Below are positions 55,401 through 62,407 of a stretch of 64,000 nt of DNA, piece after piece. Location: NCBI RefSeq assembly GCF_013426895.1, contig NZ_AP023174.1, forward strand, positions 2,418,001 through 2,482,000, written 5' to 3'. The position numbers were made by a program, and so were the translations under genes. Below the pieces are notes generated by a model, which worked only from the letters and a program-made list of their open reading frames with translations, was not told where the DNA came from and did no database searches. How positions within the stretch are numbered: position 1 is the stretch's first letter; each line of letters opens with the position of its first letter. The stretch is from Paraburkholderia largidicola. Lineage in GTDB: Bacteria > Pseudomonadota > Gammaproteobacteria > Burkholderiales > Burkholderiaceae.

Positions 55401-57110
55401 TCAGTCCTGATTGCATTGAAGACCAAGCAAACCAACTATCTCCTTCATGGCGGCGTCGCATCGTGCTGTCAGATCGCGATATTGCTTGTCCAATCCACCG
55501 AAATCCCGTCGGGCGGCCTGTTCCGCATCCTTGCGGTCGGTTGTGGACGTATGTCCGCGCAATGTTGTACGCAGGCTGTGCAGTTCACGCAATGGGGCCA
55601 TGAGCGATTGTGCCTCGTCCACCGTTTTGCCTTTCATCGCCGCATATTCCTGCAAAATACGGAGGGATCCCCAATTGGGTTCGAACTTTACTCTCGCAGC
55701 CTGCAAATACGATTTCAAAGGCTTCGCCATCAACCCTTCGACCAGCATCTGGTCAAGCGCCATGATCTCATCGCCCCACTCCCGCACGGAATCGGTGACC
55801 GGATAGTGCGCCGTAGCCATGACAGACTCACTCCGGAAACTCCACCACTCAGGCTTCTTCTCATTTAGGAACGAGACCTTGCGCTTTAGGGAGTCGAGCG
55901 GGTCATACTCCGAACTGAATTCGCCGCGAATATCGTTCTCGTATGCCCGCTTGGAAATTGTTCCCTTCGGCCATTCATTGAAGCTCTGCCAGTACCGCTG
56001 CTCCTCGATCGGCAATCTGGCCAGGTCACCGATATAGACGTGGACCTGGCCGACCTCGTTGACGTCGTACCCCTTCAAATACCAAGCCCCCCGGCAGGAG
56101 ATCGACCGGTGTTCCATAGTAAATTTGTCGGGATCTGCTTTGAAGCGATGCAGGACCTCGGGACGGAAGAATGCCGGCGAGATCTCCCACGGCAAATCGC
56201 TCTCGGTGAAGTAGTTGACGATGCTGTCCGGCCCGCAGGAGGTTTCAACATCGCAGCCGTTTTTGCGATCAAATATCTTGAAGGTCGCGTACTCGCGCTT
56301 CGAGCCGTCGAGTTCGTCTTTCCATTCGGCGACCAGATCATCAACCGTTATTGTTGGCCGCACTATTAAGCGGCCGTTCGCGAAACTCGCCTGATGCGCA
56401 AATCCAACGTCATAAAACAAATCGGGCGCGCGGCGCTCGAGGCGCCCGTGATCATCCCAGCCGTTGAATCCGGACGGCCTGAAACGCGTGAAATCGAAGA
56501 AGTAGACAAGGGCCATCCCGCTGACCGTCATGTATCTCGATAGATCTTTCGCCAGAATGGTGATGATTGTGGTTTCACGATCAGGGTCGTCCGCGTGCCG
56601 ACGAACGATCCGGATGACTTCCTCGATGTCGCCCCGATCGTCGAGCCGGCAGTACGCGGAACGGTCAGCCATGAAATAAAGCTCGAGGCAATGAATGAGC
56701 TTTTGGCTCAATTCGATCTGCTGGGGAACGTCCACGCCAAGAAACGAACGTTTGAAGAAAAGTGGCTCCCCACTGCGGAGCGATTTGCATCCACAGCCGG
56801 CAAGCGGCGGTTCAAGATAAATTTCATGAGGCCGGCCGCCACCGTAGCTCTGCTGGATGCACCAAGTGTCTTCCCAATCGACATAGCCGTTCATCAGATC
56901 GTCATGGTCAGCAGGCGTTACTTGGGCCGCAGGCGCAAGCACGCCACTTATTAGCAACTGTGGACCAATGGCATGGATCAGGACTTCATCGCCTTTCGTC
57001 AACTCTTTGAGAAATTCAACAGACTCTTCGGCCTTGTCAAACCACACGTCATCTGTCGATGGTGCGAAAGCGTAGTCGTCAAATCGGTCCAGCTTGAGGC
57101 GACGTGTCAC
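55401..57110 (-). CDS. Unrecognised 569-aa protein, last gene of overlapping trio
   Basis: The ATG overlaps the stop of the preceding small gene by 4 bp. The protein is soluble and mixed alpha/beta in look, with stretches such as EVLIHAIGPQLLISGVL (~43), YFFDFTRFRPSGFNGWDD (~205) and RSISCRGAWYLKGYDVNEVG (~340). Charged helices towards the end (DRKDAEQAARRDFGG) could form a coiled coil. No domain was recognised. The tight coupling to two small genes suggests a functional unit of unknown role in a probable defence island. Confidence 0.75.
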   Translation of the reverse strand: MTRRLKLDRFDDYAFAPSTDDVWFDKAEESVEFLKELTKGDEVLIHAIGPQLLISGVLAPAAQVTPADHDDLMNGYVDWEDTWCIQQSYGGGRPHEIYLEPPLAGCGCKSLRSGEPLFFKRSFLGVDVPQQIELSQKLIHCLELYFMADRSAYCRLDDRGDIEEVIRIVRRHADDPDRETTIITILAKDLSRYMTVSGMALVYFFDFTRFRPSGFNGWDDHGRLERRAPDLFYDVGFAHQASFANGRLIVRPTITVDDLVAEWKDELDGSKREYATFKIFDRKNGCDVETSCGPDSIVNYFTESDLPWEISPAFFRPEVLHRFKADPDKFTMEHRSISCRGAWYLKGYDVNEVGQVHVYIGDLARLPIEEQRYWQSFNEWPKGTISKRAYENDIRGEFSSEYDPLDSLKRKVSFLNEKKPEWWSFRSESVMATAHYPVTDSVREWGDEIMALDQMLVEGLMAKPLKSYLQAARVKFEPNWGSLRILQEYAAMKGKTVDEAQSLMAPLRELHSLRTTLRGHTSTTDRKDAEQAARRDFGGLDKQYRDLTARCDAAMKEIVGLLGLQCNQD

Positions 57111-57346
57111 GCGGTGCTCCTTGCACTGAAATAAGTTTGGGTTATTAATATATCAGCGTTCCTCCCCGGATTTTCAATCTCGATCCCGGTCAAGCTATAT
57201 CCAGCGACCGAGCGTTCATATGACTTGCACTTCAATCTGTTCGCACCCGGCGGGTCGTGCGTCAAACAGTAATACGTCTCGGTGAAAGCGAGATCGCATG
57301 GGCACCGTGCCCATTTGGACGTTACTGCGTAGTTGCCTGTCACCAT
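57107..57346 (-). CDS. Unrecognised 79-aa protein, middle gene of trio
   Basis: It overlaps the upstream gene by 7 bp and the downstream one by 4 bp. The product contains a cysteine-rich start (WARCPCDLAFTETYYCLTHD) and GYSLTGIEIENPGRNADIL. The cysteines could bind metal. Family unknown; the overlaps argue that it is real. Confidence 0.6.
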   Translation of the reverse strand: MVTGNYAVTSKWARCPCDLAFTETYYCLTHDPPGANRLKCKSYERSVAGYSLTGIEIENPGRNADILITQTYFSARSTA

Positions 57347-57666
57347 TCAAGCAAAGACCTAAGACGCGCCATTAACCAGTCCGTCTCCACTACACTTGTC
57401 CATTGCTTCCCCTCAATTCCACGCCGCACGCGCTCCAGCGTCACATCGGGAAGATTCTCTGGATATTTCGCTGCATCCTTGCGTGCGACCGCAACCAACT
57501 GCTGCGCGAGATCTTCACATATATCCCACCGATCGAACCGTTCCTCTTCCGTCAGACCGACGACAAACTTGCCGTCAATAAGCCGACCAGCGAGCTTTGG
57601 ATGAGCGCCCGCCAGCGACGCTGGCGTGACGTCTCGAGGAAAATCTTCGGGTACATGTTTATTCAT
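57340..57666 (-). CDS. Unrecognised 108-aa protein, first gene of trio
   Basis: A small acidic-to-neutral helical protein starting MNKHVPEDFPRDVTPASLAG, with EERFDRWDICEDLAQQLVAV and a terminal LMARLRSLLEW. It is the leader gene of the overlapping operon ending at 55401. Size and position would fit a regulator or antitoxin-like partner, but no motif proves this. Confidence 0.65.
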   Translation of the reverse strand: MNKHVPEDFPRDVTPASLAGAHPKLAGRLIDGKFVVGLTEEERFDRWDICEDLAQQLVAVARKDAAKYPENLPDVTLERVRRGIEGKQWTSVVETDWLMARLRSLLEW

Positions 57667-57731
57667 TTGAGGTCGGCGATAGCGTTTGGTATGTTAATCA
57701 AGTTCGTACGCTTGCAAGTGCGTCCATCCGA

Positions 57732-58286
57732 TCACCCGGGGCCGTCCATTTCATGCAGCTTCTTTCTCAACTGCGCCAGCACCCCCGGTGCGCTGATCCC
57801 GTGAATCGGGTCTGTGCGTACCAGACGGTTTTCACACCAGCTCGGCCAGTTCTCGAAGTCATCGTCGAGCGCAAGCCATGCCTCCGGCTTACGGCGAAGC
57901 ACATCGGACCACACCTGAAAACCCCGTGGTGCGTCGGCGAATATGCTCAGGTCCATGCGACTGTGGAAGGTGGCGCCGACAACCCTCTCCCTCAATGCCG
58001 GAGTCAGTCCGCGCGACACGCGGCGAATGCTTCCACGGTAGCGCGTCACCCATGACGTGCTAAGCACAATGCGCACACGCGGGTACGGCGCCAGCGCGTC
58101 CTCAAGCAGCCGTGCATGCTCGAAAAGCCTGTGACCCGGATAGCCAAAAATAAACGGACCCGAGCCAGGTTTTCCGTATACCGCGTCGGGATGCAGGCAA
58201 CCGTCCAGGTCGAGATAAAGGACCCGACCGCCCGTCCGGCGCGGGGGTGGAACGGTGTAAGCGGGGCCCGGCAGTCCTGTCAGCAT
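57732..58286 (-). CDS. HAD-fold protein (HAD_SAK-like) 1
   Basis: The 184-aa protein carries the HAD nucleophile motif LYLDLDGCLHPDAV (~23-36), a motif II Ser/Thr in VLSTSWVTRY (~76) and the terminal acidic motif WLALDDDFENWP (~136). These match the HAD domain found in Swiss-Army-Knife RNA-repair proteins and many small Burkholderia proteins. It may be a phosphatase on an unknown substrate. It is immediately upstream of the unknown trio on the same strand (gap 65 bp). Confidence 0.75.
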   Translation of the reverse strand: MLTGLPGPAYTVPPPRRTGGRVLYLDLDGCLHPDAVYGKPGSGPFIFGYPGHRLFEHARLLEDALAPYPRVRIVLSTSWVTRYRGSIRRVSRGLTPALRERVVGATFHSRMDLSIFADAPRGFQVWSDVLRRKPEAWLALDDDFENWPSWCENRLVRTDPIHGISAPGVLAQLRKKLHEMDGPG

Positions 58287-58449
58287 CGTGCAAGTAGCGT
58301 ACTAGGTGAAAATCGCAAGGTAATATTTCCGGACAGAGTCGATCGGATGAGCGCCACTTCCTCGAAGATTAATCTTCTTCAAACTACAGATCGCTCGCAT
58401 GGCAAACAGGCTCAACCGGAAGTGCAAAGAGCGGTGGACGCATGAAAAA

Positions 58450-58926
58450 TCAACCGTCATCGACCGGCAGGCGAGCAAGCGTCAGGCCGAGTGTTCGCTG
58501 TACCTCAACCGAGCTTACTCCCGTTGCAGGCTCACATGCGATGAAACGTGCGTCGCTGGCCTGAGCGGCGATGACACTGGGGTGATCATCCAGCGCCACC
58601 CATCTCGTTAGCCCCCTTCGCTTCACCTCGGAGAGTATTTCCTCAGAGCGGGATGGCCCGTAACTTTCTACCACCCCGACGAAGCGCGCAGCCAACGGGC
58701 CAAGTAGCCGGATAAGCGTGGCATCATCGAAGAGCCGACGCCAGTCCGAGCTGACGACAATCCCGACCATCGGGTACGGTGCAAGCAAACGTTCAAGAAT
58801 TGGACGCCACACAAACAGGGCGGGATTTTCGATCAGGCGAAAGTCCTCATCTAACGCCGGCACTCCAACGGGATGTAGCACACCATCGAAGTCGAGAAAA
58901 ACAATTGCTCGATCACTAAGACGCAT
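58450..58926 (-). CDS. HAD-fold protein (HAD_SAK-like) 2
   Basis: The protein is 158 aa from ATG 58926 (MRLSDRAIVFLDFDGVLHPV), with AAAGGA just upstream; the frame opens earlier at 59016. Motifs are FLDFDGVLHP (9-18), VVSSDWRR (~62) and RWVALDDHPS (~110). It is a second, shorter member of the same family as the 57732 gene, from which it differs considerably. Paired HAD genes suggest an old duplication or an accumulation of defence or repair factors. Confidence 0.75.
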   Translation of the reverse strand: MRLSDRAIVFLDFDGVLHPVGVPALDEDFRLIENPALFVWRPILERLLAPYPMVGIVVSSDWRRLFDDATLIRLLGPLAARFVGVVESYGPSRSEEILSEVKRRGLTRWVALDDHPSVIAAQASDARFIACEPATGVSSVEVQRTLGLTLARLPVDDG

Positions 58927-59123
58927 GGTCCTTTCTACCTTGTCCTCAAACGCATTGCATTGGTTCCCATCCACGTGTGCGCCAGTAAAATGTTCTTGCG
59001 ATCGCTCAAGACTCATGCTCGCATCGGATCAACGGCAGAATGCGGCACACGCAGCGTCAGGCCTGCGTTTGCCACTTACGCGATTGTCCATCCATGCAAA
59101 TCCCCGACCCGCGCCCAATCCTG

Positions 59124-59414
59124 TCACCATCCAGAGTTTGGTGACTCATCAAATTCAGCCGTTGCTACCTTCAGTATCTTCAGCGGATCAAGGGCAAAGA
59201 TCGATGACGGCGTACATCCGTCAAGCAATGCGTGCGGTGAATACACCCAGAACGCTCGCCTCCATCCAGCATCGTCGCCCTCCGCGGGAAGTATCTGCAG
59301 GAGCAGGGACACTTCAGGAATGAGATGTCCGTCACCGTCGAACTGGAAATCCGGGTAGAGAAAGCACTTGCGCGGTGCCGACCACACAGCAAGCAACACA
59401 CCGCCGCTACGCAT
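59124..59414 (-). pseudogene. MbcA/ParS/Xre-type antitoxin-like C-terminal part
   Basis: The C-terminus reads AFWVYSPHALLDGCTPSSIF and continues ALDPLKILKVATAEF. This fits the toxin-binding domain of MbcA/ParS/Xre antitoxins or related unknown proteins. Coding-like sequence continues upstream in frame (ASFELRGRLLASNWPDESKL) to an in-frame stop near 59555, without an ATG or GTG start. The gene is therefore either 5'-truncated or starts at the internal ATG 59414. Confidence 0.5.
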
Positions 59415-59611
59415 CGAGGCAAGAGCATATTTTGCATCGGCGCCATCAGGCGTTTTTGCCAGTCCGGGCAGTTTTGATTCGTCCGGCCAGTTGCTCGCGA
59501 GCAGTCTTCCGCGTAATTCGAATGATGCCTCCAGCGCACTCGCCCCACCGCTTTAAGTAAACGATTCACCAGTAGCGTTCGTCGCAGGATTGTTCTCTTC
59601 TGGAGTTACCC

Positions 59612-59743
59612 TCACGACGCCACCCGTTCGTGTTCCGCGTGTCGAATGCAGAGCCCGTCATTGGAACGCGCGGCTGCAATCAGATCGCCGTCGCTTCGAA
59701 ATTTTCTACATCGATAGCCTCTTTCATACTTCAAGCGGTTCAT
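59612..59743 (-). CDS. Possible 43-aa basic protein
   Basis: From ATG 59743 with GGAG about 8 nt upstream, the frame reads MNRLKYERGYRCRKFRSDGD and ends EHERVAS. It follows two small basic genes on the same strand. There is no homology signal; support comes only from the ribosome-binding site and operon position. Confidence 0.3.
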   Translation of the reverse strand: MNRLKYERGYRCRKFRSDGDLIAAARSNDGLCIRHAEHERVAS

Positions 59744-59819
59744 GTTACGGCTCCTTCCATTCGATGAATCCCGGATGCGATGGCCACCAGAGCGAGACAG
59801 GAAGTCTGACATCCGATCT

Positions 59820-60020
59820 TCATCGTCGGCGTGTCTTCCGCGTAGGTCCGGCAAGTACGACAATGTCGTCAGGCAATGGTGATTCTGCGGCCTGCACCCC
59901 CCATCCACGCGTGCGCTCAACAAACCTGTCAAGGCGCGCCTTGATCGCCTTCGGCGAATCGTCGACGACGCGATGCGCACGAGAGCCCGATTTCTTTCGC
60001 GTTCCAGCCTTTCGGGTCAT
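59820..60020 (-). CDS. Small basic protein 2 (LAGPxRK tail)
   Basis: The 66-aa, highly basic protein begins MTRKAGTRKKSGSRAHRVVD and ends PLPDDIVVLAGPTRKTRRR. Its start overlaps the stop of the upstream gene in ATGA. The tail matches that of the upstream protein (PEDVTILAGPLRKARTRG), so the two are paralogues. It is likely nucleic-acid associated, but unknown. Confidence 0.6.
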   Translation of the reverse strand: MTRKAGTRKKSGSRAHRVVDDSPKAIKARLDRFVERTRGWGVQAAESPLPDDIVVLAGPTRKTRRR

Positions 60021-60211
60021 CCGCGCGTCCGAGCTTTCCGCAAGGGACCTGCCAATATCGTCACGTCTTCCGGGAATGGGACGGTCCGTTGGCGCGTGGC
60101 CTGCTCACGAGTACGTTTTGCGTACGCGCGCAACCTAGCGATCAATTCCTCAGTCGTTTCAAACGGTGGGAGATTGTCAGCTTTCGCCTTCTTTCGCTTC
60201 GTCTTGCTCAT
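60017..60211 (-). CDS. Small basic protein 1 (LAGPxRK tail)
   Basis: The protein is 64 aa from ATG 60211 with GGAG 6 nt upstream (MSKTKRKKAKADNLPPFETT, then EELIARLRAYAKRTREQATR). A lysine-rich head is followed by a helix and the conserved tail. It is translationally coupled to its paralogue. The helix plus basic ends could suit a DNA-binding antitoxin-like role, but no toxin gene is recognised beside it. Confidence 0.6.
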   Translation of the reverse strand: MSKTKRKKAKADNLPPFETTEELIARLRAYAKRTREQATRQRTVPFPEDVTILAGPLRKARTRG

Positions 60212-60360
60212 ACCGGCTCCGTTCAGTCCTCTACCCCGGCGCGTCAATCAGGACCTTGACGCCACCTGACCCGTGTCAAACGGCTCGATTAGTATCTAGC
60301 CTGCAAAGCTCTCACGTAGCATTTCCCGATGCAAGTGCGAAGCAATCCGGAGCCCATGCG

Positions 60361-60858
60361 TTAAGTCGAACTTGTAACGTTGCTGGTTGCGAGCGAGTGG
60401 GCTGTTTTCCTGGGACGCGCGGGCTTGGTACCGTACACGAGTTTGCCGCGTGAATGCCTCTCGGCGATAGCGATCGGCATCGAAAACTCCCGGCCCTCTA
60501 TGGTCGTGTAACGGACAAACGAGACGAGTGGATGCTTGTCGTCGTACGCTCGCGTCTCCCCGAGATGTATCTCGCTGAGTGGCTCCAACACCCACTTTCC
60601 GCACTCGTGTTGCGGCTTGGCGCTCAACACCGCTGCGCCGCGCACTACGTGCCCGTCCGACGTAAGCTTTTCGAGGGTCACGGCGCCCGAAGACAGGTCC
60701 ACCATGGCGACCCGTGACAGTGCGCGCTTCGTGGCCGCAAACTGCAGGATCAGGACATCCGCGCCGCTCCACATCTCGACGATGGCCCACAACGCTGCGC
60801 CGGGACCGCCCAGCGAGGAGCCCATCGGCAGACGGTTCTGGTCAGAAGTTAAAAACAT
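60361..60858 (-). CDS. Hypothetical protein, 165 aa
   Basis: It starts MFLTSDQNRLPMGSSLGGPG with AGGAA about 9 nt upstream. The middle part (AMVDLSSGAVTLEKLTSDGH) looks beta-rich, and the tail is basic (GTKPARPRKTAHSLATSN). No known domain was recognised. It stands alone, divergent from the XRE gene at 61078. Confidence 0.6.
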   Translation of the reverse strand: MFLTSDQNRLPMGSSLGGPGAALWAIVEMWSGADVLILQFAATKRALSRVAMVDLSSGAVTLEKLTSDGHVVRGAAVLSAKPQHECGKWVLEPLSEIHLGETRAYDDKHPLVSFVRYTTIEGREFSMPIAIAERHSRGKLVYGTKPARPRKTAHSLATSNVTSST

Positions 60859-61077
60859 AGATCTAGGTTCCTATACACGCCATTTACCGCTTCTTTGCGC
60901 ACAGGCTCATGGCCATGGGTTTGCAAAGCGTTGCTGTCAAAATTTGCCACTGAAACACGTTCAGATCTCCGCCTAGCGCTCTCAGGGAGAACTACAACGA
61001 TTTCGCTAATTCATAGTCTAGTATGAAGACAAATTATAGCGTTAAAAGGACAGTGCTCCCATTTCAAGGGAGCAAAT
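60859..61077. other. Divergent promoter region
   Basis: An AT-rich spacer between the leftward hypothetical gene and the rightward XRE regulator, likely holding both promoters. It has no gene. Confidence 0.35.
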
Positions 61078-61377
61078 TTGGAAGCGGCAGAAGCCTTTGG
61101 GGCTGTATTGCGTGCACGCCGGCTTGAGGCGAACCTGACTCAGGAGCATCTGGCGTTTGAGGCTGAGATTCAACGCGTGCATGTGAGCAAGCTGGAATTG
61201 GGACAGGCGCAACCGACACTCGCAATGCTGCTTATTCTGGCCAAGGCGCTTGATTGCACTGCCAGCGAACTCGTTGCTGAAGTCGAGCAGCGTCTTGCGA
61301 ACGCCCACATGAAAAAAAAGTCCGAGCACAAGCGTGGGCGCCTGCGGGTCCGGGCGGATCCGAAGCGCCCGAAGTAA
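61078..61377 (+). CDS. XRE-family helix-turn-helix regulator
   Basis: The 99-aa protein begins at TTG 61078 with AGGGAG 6 nt upstream. The HTH is clear: FGAVLRARRLEANLTQEHLA, FEAEIQRVHVSKLELGQAQP and TLAMLLILAKALDCTASEL (residues 6-66). A basic tail (MKKKSEHKRGRLRVRADPKR) follows. It is a short single-domain repressor such as those found beside defence or toxin-antitoxin genes. The target is unknown. Confidence 0.85.
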   Translation: MEAAEAFGAVLRARRLEANLTQEHLAFEAEIQRVHVSKLELGQAQPTLAMLLILAKALDCTASELVAEVEQRLANAHMKKKSEHKRGRLRVRADPKRPK

Positions 61378-62052
61378 GCGCACATATCGGACTGAGGCGT
61401 TCCATGTGAAAGGCACACGCCATCGCGCCCCGTTGCCGCGCGCCAGACGTTTTCAGTGATGGTCTGGATTCGCTGCCCCGGGGCGCTTATATGTCTCGCG
61501 CTCTCGCCACCCTTAGCCCGACAAGATGGGCGCTGCGCCTGGCGCCTTTCTAACAGCAAAAATGCGTATTCTGGAAATGACTGTCGAAATGCAGTATACG
61601 AAGAGACCTGCCGACGTTCATGTGGAAATGTAGGCAAGCCCGCTCAGACGCAATTTCGCCGGCTTAGTCAAGAGCACACTTGTGTGTCCAATGCTTGAAC
61701 CTGCGGCCAGCGGCCGCTCGGGGCATTGATCGCGGGCGACTGGGCGGCGACAATTATCTTGGCCGACCGGCCGTGCTGCTTGACGCCGTCTAGGCGACTG
61801 CGCAACGGGTTGTTTGTTGGACGGTGTGAATGTGGCGCAAGTTGCTGGTTACGTTACGTGAACCGCAATAAATCGCATAACAACATTCGACGCTGTCCAC
61901 ATCGATCCCCGACCAGTTCCACTAATCCAAGTGTTGGTGTGCGGCAATGACAAACTCACCGCCGCCTCGGCGATGAAGACCGCCCTGAAATCAATGGCGC
62001 AGCGTGATCTTGGCTACAAGTCGATGGCTTGCAAACGATGCGTCGACTTCAA
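61378..62052. other. 675-bp region, probable gene debris
   Basis: No intact gene. Around 61800-61900 the plus strand reads NGLFVGRCECGASCWLRYVN, which resembles short phage-type zinc-ribbon proteins and could be a remnant. The rest is unassigned. Confidence 0.35.
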
Positions 62053-62379
62053 TTACCCCTTGATGCCTGCCGCGGCGGCCTTCGCATGCCGTTTTGCAAC
62101 CCTTTTCGTCGCCGAACTAGGCTTTTTTGCGCCACCTCCACTACGGGCGGTTTTGGTTGCGGCCATGACCACCTCAACGGGTTTCGGGAAGTCCTTTCCG
62201 CTTTTGAGTATCGTCACGAATTTCCTAAGAGCTTCGACATCAGCAGCTAGGCGACTTTCGTCACGCTTGACGTCGTCACGGGCAAATCTCTTGAAGCGAG
62301 CTTGCTCAGCTGCGGTGGCCGGACGGCCATATATGGCTTTCCCGGCTTTCCCGGTTTTCGTCTTTCGAGCAGTCGGCAT
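62053..62379 (-). CDS. Small basic Ala/Lys-rich protein, 108 aa
   Basis: It starts MPTARKTKTGKAGKAIYGRP with AGGGAG about 9 nt upstream. A charged helical middle (ARFKRFARDDVKRDESRLAA) is followed by a Lys/Ala-rich tail (TKRVAKRHAKAAAAGIKG). It looks like a nucleic-acid-binding or histone-like small protein. It is 28 bp downstream of the nitrilase-fold gene on the same strand, so likely in one operon with it. Confidence 0.65.
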   Translation of the reverse strand: MPTARKTKTGKAGKAIYGRPATAAEQARFKRFARDDVKRDESRLAADVEALRKFVTILKSGKDFPKPVEVVMAATKTARSGGGAKKPSSATKRVAKRHAKAAAAGIKG

Positions 62380-62407
62380 TTGGGTTACTCCCTAAAGTCT
62401 TCGGGGA

